From NCBI GenBank assembly GCA_031288675.1, contig JAITQY010000099.1, forward strand, positions 1 to 19,956: a stretch of DNA of 19,956 bases. Reading direction: 5' to 3'. Within the stretch, counting starts at the first letter, position 1, and every line of letters starts with the position of its first letter. The DNA is from Oscillospiraceae bacterium. Lineage in GTDB: Bacteria; Bacillota; Clostridia; Oscillospirales; Oscillospiraceae. Made by a program: the position numbers and the translations under genes. The notes under the pieces were generated by a model, which was not told the origin of the DNA, searched no databases, and worked only from the letters and a program-made list of their open reading frames with translations. Of the stretch, positions 1 through 6,761 are shown piece after piece.

Positions 1-798
1 TTTCGCCTCACCGCGATAGAACCCCACTGCGTCCGTGTCAGCGGATGAACCCGGCGTCGGTAGCTCGGCTTTGGTGAGCATAGTCAGCGCTTTAAGACGG
101 TCGCGCAACTGCGCCGCAACCTCAAAAAGTTCCGCGTCAGCGGCGGCGAACATCTGCGCCTCTACGTCTTTTGAGGCTTCCGCGACGCGCCCGTCAAGGA
201 TAAGCAGTGATTGTTCAATGCGCGCGCGGTACTCCGTTTGGTCAGGGACGCCGGTACACCAACCTTCACATAATCCGATTTGCTTGTTAATGCACGGACG
301 AAATCTGCCGATTTCACGCGGAAATTCGCGTGAACACGCCGGAAGTTTCAGCGTCTGCCTGATAGCGGTAAGAGCGTCAAACAGCGTCGTGCGTGAATAA
401 TACGGTCCGATATAGCGCCGTCCGTCCTCCGAGGGTTTGCCGGCGACTTCAAGGCGCGGGTAAGGTCTTTGCATATCTACCGCGGCGTACGGGTAGCCCT
501 TATCGTCTTTCAGCAGGATATTGTAGCGCGGACGGTGCTGCTTAATAAGGGTATTTTCGGTAACTAACGCGTCAAACTCCGACTGGCAGACAATGATGTC
601 AAACCTATCTACGCGGCTGACGAGATGAGCGGTTTTGCTGCTGCCGTGACCAGCCTCGTGAAAGTAGGAAGAGACACGGTTGCGTAAAGCTTTCGCCTTT
701 CCGACGTAGATGACCTCGCCGGATTTGTCAAGCATAATATATACTCCGGGCTTGAGCGGAAGCTCACGCGCCGCGTGTAAAAGTTCCTCACGTTTCAT
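1..798 (-). CDS. uvrC: UvrABC excinuclease subunit C, N-terminal part (runs off the left edge)
   Basis: UvrC makes the two incisions in nucleotide excision repair after UvrA/UvrB damage recognition, in the cytoplasm. The 266 codons present cover the N-terminal GIY-YIG nuclease, with PGVY at about residues 17-20 and VIYVGKAKALRNRVSSYF at about 29-46. The following segment FDALVTENTLIK, the RYNILLKDDKGYP motif and the YIGPY stretch are all classic UvrC. A Cys-containing stretch (CINKQIGLCEGWCTGV) and the UVR/B-interaction region come next. Usual length is about 600 aa, so over half of the gene, including the RNase H-like and HhH domains, lies outside the window. The ATG at 798-796 is chosen because residues 1-20 match the family N-terminus. 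No Shine-Dalgarno precedes it, and the -10 box lies only 6 nt upstream. The identification is certain from the motifs; only the 3' end is missing. Confidence 0.97.
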   Translation of the reverse strand, partial: MKREELLHAARELPLKPGVYIMLDKSGEVIYVGKAKALRNRVSSYFHEAGHGSSKTAHLVSRVDRFDIIVCQSEFDALVTENTLIKQHRPRYNILLKDDKGYPYAAVDMQRPYPRLEVAGKPSEDGRRYIGPYYSRTTLFDALTAIRQTLKLPACSREFPREIGRFRPCINKQIGLCEGWCTGVPDQTEYRARIEQSLLILDGRVAEASKDVEAQMFAAADAELFEVAAQLRDRLKALTMLTKAELPTPGSSADTDAVGFYRGEAK

Positions 799-833
799 AG
801 GCGTATTATAACGCGTTCGCGCAGCGAAGTCAA
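799..833 (-). promoter_or_regulatory. uvrC promoter, predicted leaderless
   Basis: The minus strand reads TTGACT (833-828), a 17-bp spacer and TATAAT (810-805). Six bases (804-799) then separate the -10 hexamer from the uvrC ATG, so the expected start site +1 falls on the A of the start codon. A weaker look-alike lies upstream, TTGACT at 871-866 and TATAAC at 846-841 with a 19-bp spacer. No ribosome binding site is visible after it either. Confidence 0.75.
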
Positions 834-907
834 GACAGGAGTTATACTCCGTTTTGCGGAACCGAAGTCAAAAGCCGAAAACATCAAGCTGAAAGTTATA
901 ACGGAAT

Positions 908-1492
908 TTAACGGACGATTTTTACAGTGTTCGGTTTGCGCTCCTGCGCAACGGTTGGTTTGGCAATATAGCCGATAGACGCGGACGCGCAGATAGTGTG
1001 CTCTTTAGGGATTCCGAGTTCGGCGAGGAAGTTACGCAGAATCTCATCGTGTTCCATCCAGTGAACCTGATTGATGTAGCAGCTGCCGAGCCCTAAAGAC
1101 TCAGCCGCAAGGAAGATGTTCTCCATACCGAGCGCACAGTCCGCCATAGCGTTGGCATAATCGGGTACGTTAGACGCAATTATAAAAGTCGGGGCGTGGT
1201 AATAGAAGTTGTATTTTTCGTTCTGCGCCGCCGTTTTGGCAAATACCTTGCCCGGATAGTCGTCATCCGGCTCATAGCGGTGCATAAATCCCTCCCGAAC
1301 GATTTGGTTGAGCTTCATCATAATGTCTTTGTTCTGAATCGCGGTAAAGAGCCACGACTGAGAGTTAGAGCCGCTTGACGCCCAAACCGCAACGTCAAGC
1401 AAAGCGTGCAGGTGTTCATCCGGAATTTGCTCCTCCGTAAAAGCACGCGTGCTTCGCCTGCTGTGTATCGCATCAATAACCAAGTTTGTCAT
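908..1492 (-). CDS. Nitroreductase-family FMN-dependent oxidoreductase
   Basis: This is a 194-residue protein of the nitroreductase superfamily, small cytosolic flavoenzymes that use NAD(P)H to reduce nitroaromatics, quinones or similar acceptors. The physiological substrate cannot be told from sequence. Family signs are the N-terminal SRRSTRAF (residues about 11-18, FMN phosphate binding), WASSGSNSQSW in the first third, and CALGMENIFLAAESLGLGSC, followed by GYIAKP near the C-terminus. Length is typical. The ORF is open 40 codons further upstream, but that extension reads through the sigma-A promoter at 1533-1561. The ATG at 1492 has an AAAGGCGG ribosome binding site about 8-10 nt upstream, so it is preferred. 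The gene is monocistronic. Its promoter sits inside a dispersed repeat that recurs near 19251. Confidence 0.9.
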   Translation of the reverse strand: MTNLVIDAIHSRRSTRAFTEEQIPDEHLHALLDVAVWASSGSNSQSWLFTAIQNKDIMMKLNQIVREGFMHRYEPDDDYPGKVFAKTAAQNEKYNFYYHAPTFIIASNVPDYANAMADCALGMENIFLAAESLGLGSCYINQVHWMEHDEILRNFLAELGIPKEHTICASASIGYIAKPTVAQERKPNTVKIVR

Positions 1493-1531
1493 AGGATTAT
1501 TCCGCCTTTCGCTGTATTTGCTGTGTAAATC

Positions 1532-1601
1532 TATTATAGCACAAAGTTTCTGTTTTGTCAAGAGGTAAAATGAATGTAATCGTAAATAATTTGTGAACAA
1601 C
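1532..1601. repeat. Dispersed 70-bp promoter-bearing repeat, copy A
   Basis: This 70-bp stretch aligns without gaps to 19251-19320 in the same orientation, with 61 of 70 positions identical by my hand count. The two most conserved blocks are the -10/-35 promoter section and the terminal GTAAATAATTTGTGAACAAC. The middle (about positions 34-45 of the repeat) is divergent. No transposase or target-site duplication is visible. Confidence 0.8.
1533..1561 (-). promoter_or_regulatory. Consensus sigma-A promoter of the nitroreductase gene
   Basis: The minus strand shows TTGACA (1561-1556), a 17-bp spacer and TATAAT (1538-1533), a perfect consensus in both hexamers. AT-rich DNA upstream (1562-1601) could act as an UP element. 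Predicted transcription starts around 1526, giving a leader of about 35 nt with a ribosome binding site before the ATG at 1492. Confidence 0.9.
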
Positions 1602-1743
1602 AAATTAGTCATTAGTTATTAGTCAGCAGGGGACGAGAGAAGCGGGATAGTCAGTAGTCTGTTAGTCGACAGTCGCGAGGGGACGGAGGGACGGGGAACC
1701 GCTCTCGCTCTTCCTGCTGGGAAAGTGCGCGAAGAATTACAGG
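1602..1743. repeat. Noncoding stretch of degenerate ATTAGTC and GGGACGG simple repeats
   Basis: The interval starts with repeated ATTAGTCATTAGTTATTAGTC-type units. It continues with GTCAGTAGTCTGTTAGTCGACAGTC-type units and a G-rich block around 1678-1698 (GGGGACGGAGGGACGGGG). Closely similar simple repeats occur at 19103-19245, next to the second copy of the promoter repeat but on its other side. I see no ORF and no convincing terminator here. Confidence 0.6.
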
Positions 1744-2151
1744 TCAAGCCCAAGAAAGATTTTTACTTTTTTGCAGGCGAATCATATCGACGATATGCGC
1801 GATAAATTCTTTAGTGGTAGGTTTGTATCCCGCCGGTAAAGCGAAAATATTAAAATATTTTTGCAGCACGTCTTTTTCGCCCCGTTCCCAAGCTATCTCA
1901 ATCGCTCTGCCGATAGCGCGTTCTACGGATTTTGAAGAACTGCCATAACGTTCAGCAACCGGCGGATACAGCAGCCGCGAAACGGCAAAAAGAGTTTCGG
2001 GCTTCTCAAGCGCGAGCAGGATAGCGTCACGCAAAAGCCGATACCCTCTGTTATGTACAGGTATACCGATTTCGCGAAGTACCTTTGAAACAAGGTTCAG
2101 ATCCGGCATACTTGCGGCGCTGTCGTCAGAGGAGTTAGTTAACGGTTTCAT
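1744..2151 (-). CDS. Free-standing Spo0A C-terminal (sporulation effector) DNA-binding domain protein
   Basis: This 135-residue protein consists almost wholly of the DNA-binding domain of Spo0A, the master regulator of sporulation. Residues about 19-125 follow the Spo0A effector domain from end to end. Matching segments are VSKVLREIGIPVHNRGYRLLRDAI, LLYPPVAERYGSSSKSVERAIGRAIEIAWERG (the helix-turn-helix and recognition-helix region) and the closing KPTTKEFIAHIVDMIRLQ. The phosphorylatable receiver domain of full Spo0A (about 260 aa) is absent, and the first 18 residues are a short Ser/Asp-rich tail. The ATG at 2151 has AGAAGGTG 8 nt upstream and overlaps the 3' end of the TetR gene by 17 bp, so the two are almost certainly co-transcribed and coupled. 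I infer a transcription factor that may not need phosphorylation. Its target sites are unknown. Confidence 0.88.
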   Translation of the reverse strand: MKPLTNSSDDSAASMPDLNLVSKVLREIGIPVHNRGYRLLRDAILLALEKPETLFAVSRLLYPPVAERYGSSSKSVERAIGRAIEIAWERGEKDVLQKYFNIFALPAGYKPTTKEFIAHIVDMIRLQKSKNLSWA

Positions 2152-2827
2152 TATTATTCACCTTCTGTTGATTATTTTCAATGAAACGCTGTAAGAATTT
2201 TTCTAAATGTGTGATAACCTCTGACGGTGCAAAGCCAAGAGTTCTGCCTAATAACCGCTGACATTCGACCCCAAGGCAGGTGTATACGGAGAATGTCAGG
2301 ATGGTCGCCATTGAATAGGCGTCATCGGCGTTATCTACAAAACGCTCATACTGCCGTTTTAACACGTCAATGGCGTATACGTAAAATTTATCATGTACAA
2401 TTTGCCAAGCTAAAGGATTGTATAAACTTTCATTAATGAGCATAGTAAAGGCAAAGCAAGTAAACGCATTGCGCATTAGTTTTGGCTCGCGGTAAGAAAT
2501 TTCTAACGCTTCTGACATTGAATTACAGGCAGTAAGCTTCGCTTCTAATGTTTCAAAGTAAAGCAGAAACAATTCTTCCGAATGACAAACGGCAGCTTCC
2601 CAGATAGCTTCTTTATTTTTAAAATGATTATATAATGACGCCGGTTTGATTTTTACCGTATTCGCTATATCATTAACTGAGACGCCCTCATATCCGTATA
2701 TCGCAAACAGTATCGTGGAATACATAAGTATTCCATCTTTGGTATCTGCCTTAGAGGTAGTCAGCGGCAAAGGGTATTCGTCTCCTAAGATTTGATAAGT
2801 AAGATGTTCTAAATTAATAGGCGTCAT
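2135..2827 (-). CDS. TetR/AcrR-family transcriptional repressor
   Basis: This is a 230-residue one-component regulator. After an unusual leader of about 25 residues (MTPINLEHLTYQILGDEYPL) comes the TetR helix-turn-helix: ILFAIYGYEGVSVNDIANTVKIKPASLYNHFKNKEAIWEA. The C-terminal part is helical and unassigned, as expected of a variable ligand and dimerisation domain. An ATG at 2896 is also in frame, but it overlaps the -10 box and lies upstream of the predicted start site. The ATG at 2827 has AAGGGA about 8 nt upstream and is chosen. A palindrome inside the promoter suggests autorepression. The gene overlaps the Spo0A-domain gene by 17 bp, and both are less GC-rich than the nearby housekeeping genes. 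The ligand is unknown. Confidence 0.92.
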   Translation of the reverse strand: MTPINLEHLTYQILGDEYPLPLTTSKADTKDGILMYSTILFAIYGYEGVSVNDIANTVKIKPASLYNHFKNKEAIWEAAVCHSEELFLLYFETLEAKLTACNSMSEALEISYREPKLMRNAFTCFAFTMLINESLYNPLAWQIVHDKFYVYAIDVLKRQYERFVDNADDAYSMATILTFSVYTCLGVECQRLLGRTLGFAPSEVITHLEKFLQRFIENNQQKVNNNETVN

Positions 2828-2896
2828 CAACGTTTCCCTTAAAGTGAAAGTGTATATTCTTGTAAAAGAATACAAAAATATGTAGTATCTTTTCAT

Positions 2897-2925
2897 ATTA
2901 TAGCTAACGAACGTTAGTATGTCAA
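2897..2925 (-). promoter_or_regulatory. Consensus sigma-A promoter of the tetR/Spo0A-domain operon
   Basis: The minus strand has TTGACA (2925-2920), a 17-bp spacer and TATAAT (2902-2897). The predicted start is about 2890, giving a leader of about 63 nt before the ATG at 2827. The spacer is almost entirely filled by an inverted repeat, annotated separately. Confidence 0.92.
2904..2917. promoter_or_regulatory. Palindromic operator between -35 and -10 (likely TetR autoregulation)
   Basis: On the plus strand CTAACG-AA-CGTTAG forms a perfect 6-2-6 inverted repeat lying wholly inside the promoter spacer. TetR-family repressors typically bind short palindromes of this size that overlap the promoter of their own gene, so binding here would block RNA polymerase. 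I saw no second copy elsewhere in the window. Confidence 0.75.
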
Positions 2926-2960
2926 GTATTTTTTTAGATGAAGGTTAACTATTTGAAAAT

Positions 2961-2992
2961 GCCAACCAGAAAGGCATTGCTTTCTGGTTGGC
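2961..2992 (-). terminator. Intrinsic terminator after the P-type ATPase gene
   Basis: A perfect 13-bp stem (2961-2973 with 2980-2992) encloses a 6-nt loop. On the minus strand it is followed by ATTTTC, a short U-tract. It lies about 30 bp past the ATPase stop and just upstream of the tetR promoter, so it insulates the two units. Confidence 0.85.
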
Positions 2993-3020
2993 ACAAAACT
3001 AAAGACTAATAAATAATAAC

Positions 3021-5624
3021 TTACTTTTGGAAGCGCCCGGCAACGAACTTCTTAACCTCCGTTATCGGAATAATCATAACCGCGAGCCCGACGGCGCTCA
3101 GCATTTGCAGTACCGGCAGAGCCTCTAATGAGAATACCACGTTCAGACCCGGAATATAAATCACCGCGAACGTCATCACCGCGCTAAGGAGCATAGCTCC
3201 CCATAGAAGCAGGTTTTGCGTTTTCAATACGAAAATCGAGTGAGTACGGCTGCGCATATTCAGCGCGTGGAATACTTCGCACATAGCCAGCGTCAGGAAC
3301 GCCATAGTTTCCGCCTTGACGTCAGGCTCGGAAAACGGAGGTTTACCTGCAAGGAACCAGCCAAGCAGGTAGCTTCCAAGCGCGAGCAGACCTATGATAA
3401 CGCCCTGCCAAATCACATCGGACGCAAGACCGTCAGCAAAAATAGAGGCATTTGCGGGGCGCGGAGGATTACGCATAGCGTCGTCTTCAGCAGGCTCTAC
3501 GCCGAGCGCCATTGCCGGAAACGTGTCTGTAACAAGGTTAATCCAAAGAATATGTATCGGGCGGAACAGCACAAAACCCGCAAGTGTAGCGATGAATATA
3601 CTTACGACCTCCGCAAGGTTGGAGCTTAGCAGGAACTGAACCGCTTTCCTTATGTTTTCATAAATGCGCCGACCCTCTCCGACCGCGCTGACTATAGTCG
3701 CAAAGTTGTCGTCGGCAAGCACCATATCCGCAACATTCTTGGTTACGTCCGTACCCGTAATACCCATCCCGACGCCGATGTCTGCGGCTTTAAGACTGGG
3801 CGCATCGTTAACTCCGTCACCGGTCATCGCCGCGATTTTACCGAGTTTGCGCCAAGCGTTAACGATACGTACCTTGTGCTCCGGCTGAACGCGCGCATAG
3901 ACGCAGTAACGGGTAACGTCGAATTCATCATCCGGGATTTTTGAAAGGTCACTGCCGGACAGAGCTTCGCTTTCGTCTTCAAGCATCCCAAGGTCTTTAG
4001 CTATCGCAACGGCAGTATCCCTGTGGTCGCCGGTAATCATAACGGCACGGATACCGGCGGAGTTACATTCCTCAATTGCGGCTTTGACTTCGGGGCGAAT
4101 CGGGTCTATCATTCCAGCCAAACCGACAAATATCATCTGCATTTCAAGGTTTTTCGGAGACGTACTCTGAGGGATTTCGTCATAGACCCTCACCGCCGCG
4201 CCGAGTACTCGCAGGGCTTTATCCGCAAGGCGTTTGTTTTCGCTTAAAACCTCCGCGCGAAGCTCATCGGTTAAGTTTTCTATTTTACCTCCGCGTGAAA
4301 TCAAACCGCACCGCGCAAGGATTTCATCCGGCGCGCCTTTGGTGTGCTGTACGATTTTGCCTTTCTCCGCATGCAGAGTACTCATCATCTTGCGCACGCT
4401 GTCAAACGGAGCTTCCGCGACACGGTCATAATCAAACATCTCGCCCTCCGGCGGAACTTCCGACGCGAGAGGCTTACGCCCGAACTCCTTTAACGCGATT
4501 TCAGTCGGGTCTCCTATATTGCCGGTCTCCGCCAGCTTAGCGTCGTTACACAGCCACATAGCTTTTTTGAGCGGAAGTTCGTCGCCGTACCATTCGACGA
4601 CGGTCATTTTATTCTGTGTCAGTGTACCGGTTTTATCGGAACAGATAATTTCCGCGCAGCCGAGTGTTTCCACAGCCGTAAGACGGCGGATAATCGCGTT
4701 ACGCTCTGACATACGTTTTACGCCAATGCTTAGAAGCACAGTAACGACAACGACCAATCCCTCCGGAATTGCCGCAACGGCAAGGCTTATAGCGGTAAGG
4801 AAAGACTCGAATATCTCGCCAACGCCGAACCGCAGCAGATCAATCAAAAAGATAACAGCGCAGATTCCAAGAACTGAAATGCTAAGTATTTTGCTTAGGT
4901 TATCAAGACGCTTCTGAAGCGGCGTGCGGTCAGAATCGTCCGCTGCGAGCGCGTCGGCAATCTTGCCCATCTCCGTATCCATTCCGGTTCGGACGACAAC
5001 GCCCTCTCCTCTTCCGTAGACTACCGCAGTACCCATATAAGCCATATTCTTGCGGTCGCCGAGCGGAATATCGCCGTCATCGGGTTTTACAATCGGAACA
5101 GAGTATTTCTCCACCGGAACGCTCTCTCCGGTCAGCGCGGCTTCCTCTATTTTAAGGGAAGCGCACTCAATCAGACGCATATCCGCCGGAACACTGTCGC
5201 CGGCTTCAAGCAGAACAATATCACCTACCACAAGCTCCGCGCTGGGAATAACGACCACGCTTCCTGAGCGCCGTACTTTGCTCATAGCGGTACTCATCTT
5301 TTTAAGCGCCTCAATGGAGGCTTCGGCTTTGTTCTCCTGCACGATACCGAGCGCCGCGTTAAGGATAATGACGACAAAGATTATCGCCATATCCGCGAAC
5401 TCCTTAAACACTCCGCTGATAATAGCCGCCGCCGCAAGGATAAGCACCATCGGGTCTTTGATTTGATCCCAAATACGCAGAAGCAAAGAGCGTTTAGGCG
5501 CTTCACGGAGCGTATTCGTGCCGTTTGCTTCAAGGCGAAGCGTTGCTTCGTCCGCCGTTAACCCGTTGCGCGTCGTGCCAAATTCGGCAAGCACTTCTAT
5601 GGTATCTGACAAATGTTCGAGCAT
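3021..5624 (-). CDS. Calcium-type P2A cation-transporting ATPase
   Basis: This is an 867-residue P-type ATPase of the plasma membrane, most likely exporting Ca2+. The order is as expected: N-terminal cation-ATPase region, actuator with TGES (about 165-168), TM4 with PEGL (about 287-290), phosphorylation motif DKTGTLT (Asp about 330), KGAPDE in the nucleotide domain (about 428), TGDGVNDAP hinge (about 600-608), then TM5-TM10. The ion-site helices match SERCA-type pumps: SSNLAEVV in TM5 supplies Asn and Glu, and LWINLVTDTFPA in TM6 supplies Asn, Thr and Asp. This argues for Ca2+ over Na+/K+ or Mn2+, although a bacterial pump of this type can be broader. Length is close to the usual 880-900. The ORF is open 16 codons upstream, but the ATG at 5624 has a perfect AGGAGG 7 nt upstream. 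The gene has its own promoter and terminator. Confidence 0.95.
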   Translation of the reverse strand: MLEHLSDTIEVLAEFGTTRNGLTADEATLRLEANGTNTLREAPKRSLLLRIWDQIKDPMVLILAAAAIISGVFKEFADMAIIFVVIILNAALGIVQENKAEASIEALKKMSTAMSKVRRSGSVVVIPSAELVVGDIVLLEAGDSVPADMRLIECASLKIEEAALTGESVPVEKYSVPIVKPDDGDIPLGDRKNMAYMGTAVVYGRGEGVVVRTGMDTEMGKIADALAADDSDRTPLQKRLDNLSKILSISVLGICAVIFLIDLLRFGVGEIFESFLTAISLAVAAIPEGLVVVVTVLLSIGVKRMSERNAIIRRLTAVETLGCAEIICSDKTGTLTQNKMTVVEWYGDELPLKKAMWLCNDAKLAETGNIGDPTEIALKEFGRKPLASEVPPEGEMFDYDRVAEAPFDSVRKMMSTLHAEKGKIVQHTKGAPDEILARCGLISRGGKIENLTDELRAEVLSENKRLADKALRVLGAAVRVYDEIPQSTSPKNLEMQMIFVGLAGMIDPIRPEVKAAIEECNSAGIRAVMITGDHRDTAVAIAKDLGMLEDESEALSGSDLSKIPDDEFDVTRYCVYARVQPEHKVRIVNAWRKLGKIAAMTGDGVNDAPSLKAADIGVGMGITGTDVTKNVADMVLADDNFATIVSAVGEGRRIYENIRKAVQFLLSSNLAEVVSIFIATLAGFVLFRPIHILWINLVTDTFPAMALGVEPAEDDAMRNPPRPANASIFADGLASDVIWQGVIIGLLALGSYLLGWFLAGKPPFSEPDVKAETMAFLTLAMCEVFHALNMRSRTHSIFVLKTQNLLLWGAMLLSAVMTFAVIYIPGLNVVFSLEALPVLQMLSAVGLAVMIIPITEVKKFVAGRFQK

Positions 5625-5662
5625 TGAAAAACCTCCTGTAAAATATACGCGGTACTGTGTTG

Positions 5663-5691
5663 AGATTACCACACAGACCGCATATTGTCAA
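5663..5691 (-). promoter_or_regulatory. Promoter of the P2A ATPase gene
   Basis: TTGACA (5691-5686) is followed 17 bp later by TAATCT (5668-5663) on the minus strand. The -35 is perfect and the -10 is weak, though preceded by TGTGG. The expected start near 5656 gives a leader of about 30 nt containing the AGGAGG site. Confidence 0.65.
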
Positions 5692-5715
5692 GGAGATTTA
5701 TAGAATATCACGTAA

Positions 5716-6330
5716 TTATGGTTTGGCTTTCTTTGCTGTGCTTTTGACCTTGCCGGCTTTGACGCGTGGAATGCAACAACACCAAAGCGTTATCACCCCG
5801 GCAAATAAAAAACCGCCCGCTACCGCAAATAGACTTTTATACCAATTAGACAGATAAACATCCACATACCATATCACATAACACACAAAATAAGAGGACA
5901 ATAAGATTAGGTTGGGAATAATTATGTAGGAGTATTTCCCCCGAAGTTTCTTTTGTCCGCTGCGTCTCATCAGGTCAGATTTTCCGGTTATTCTTCCGAG
6001 CATATACATAAAGAAAAATATTATATTCAGGCAAATCTGCCCCATTAAAATCAGACGTGCAAAAGCAATCGGAGAATACGGGGTAGAGCTTGCGGAAAAA
6101 TCAAGGACGCCCGACAGATAAACGGTCACTACTGCGATTATTATACCGACAAAAATACCAAGAACAGTCATTACATGCGTTAGAATATTGTTCGCTTGAT
6201 CGTTGACTTCCTTACGTAGCTTGTCATATCCTTTACCTAAATCTTCTATCTCACGAGTAATTGTAAGCAAGGTCAGATGTTCACCCGAATCTTTTGTATC
6301 GGTGAAAGAACTTGCAGGCGGTTGGTTCAT
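5716..6330 (-). CDS. Four-helix membrane protein, third gene of the Panacea operon
   Basis: I do not recognise this 204-residue protein. Residues about 1-48 are hydrophilic and helical with heptad-like spacing (ITREIEDLGKGYDKLRKEVNDQ). Four strongly hydrophobic segments follow, at about 50-73, 89-112, 133-159 and 165-187, and a Lys-rich tail (189-203) is probably cytosolic. TM4 ends in CCC. A cytosolic coiled coil ahead of a small helical bundle resembles the general layout of membrane effectors in toxin-antitoxin and abortive-infection systems, but I cannot show homology. Its ATG overlaps the upstream stop as ATGA, with AGGAG about 10 nt ahead, so translation is coupled to the preceding gene. 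I infer that it is the candidate effector, or membrane partner, of the operon. It ends just before the ATPase promoter, with no terminator seen. Confidence 0.8.
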   Translation of the reverse strand: MNQPPASSFTDTKDSGEHLTLLTITREIEDLGKGYDKLRKEVNDQANNILTHVMTVLGIFVGIIIAVVTVYLSGVLDFSASSTPYSPIAFARLILMGQICLNIIFFFMYMLGRITGKSDLMRRSGQKKLRGKYSYIIIPNLILLSSYFVCYVIWYVDVYLSNWYKSLFAVAGGFLFAGVITLWCCCIPRVKAGKVKSTAKKAKP

Positions 6331-6761
6331 ATCCCATTATCTCCTATAATTTCCCGCAATTTATTAGCGTCAATATTTTGCGTTAACTCTTTGGTGCATT
6401 TGTCTACTAATTTCGACAGTTCTTTTGCATACGTTCTGATTTGATTATGAACGACCGGCGATTTAATACAATCGCACAAAGAACATTCCGTAATTATAAT
6501 CCTGATAAAATCCTCATTGTTAAGCGCCGCATTTATACTTCTAAGATGCTGAGATTTTTCTTTGATTTGTTGTTTGATAACAGCTTTATCCTCAGCTGAA
6601 ATTTCAAGCTTCCCTGATGGATTTTTCGTGTAGTAAGCGCATACAGCTTTGACAATCTCATCAAGTTTTTTGCGGTTGAAGTCAATCAGGTCAGTTCGCC
6701 GGGCATATGGGTTTTTCAGTTCAAACAAGAGCAGAGAGATACTCGTTATAGGGTTATCCAC
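6327..6761 (-). CDS. Small helical protein with a CxxCxC cluster, second gene of the Panacea operon
   Basis: This is a 144-residue hypothetical protein, with no family I can name. It starts with GTG at 6761, supported by GAGGAGG 7 nt upstream that lies inside the end of the preceding gene. The start therefore overlaps that gene by 16 bp. The protein appears mostly alpha-helical and charged, with no signal peptide or membrane segment. ECSLCDC (Cys about 93, 96, 98), with His105 nearby, might bind a metal, but four ligands are not clearly arranged. Fixed placement between a Panacea-like gene and a membrane protein gene, with overlaps on both sides, suggests stoichiometric production and a joint function. 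It could be a toxin, an adaptor or a second antitoxin. Confidence 0.78.
   Translation of the reverse strand: MDNPITSISLLLFELKNPYARRTDLIDFNRKKLDEIVKAVCAYYTKNPSGKLEISAEDKAVIKQQIKEKSQHLRSINAALNNEDFIRIIITECSLCDCIKSPVVHNQIRTYAKELSKLVDKCTKELTQNIDANKLREIIGDNGI

Noticed and set aside
609..791. Minus-strand 60-aa ORF inside uvrC
   Set aside because: It is an out-of-frame shadow; the uvrC frame covers the same bases with clear family motifs.
1493..1612. 40-codon N-terminal extension of the nitroreductase
   Set aside because: It reads through the consensus promoter and upstream repeat, and the ATG at 1492 has its own ribosome binding site.
2828..2896. Upstream ATG for the TetR gene
   Set aside because: It overlaps the -10 box and precedes the predicted transcription start, so it could not be in the mRNA from that promoter.
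3216..5857. Many long plus-strand ORFs opposite the ATPase gene
   Set aside because: They are antisense shadows produced by codon bias; they lack ribosome binding sites and recognisable motifs.
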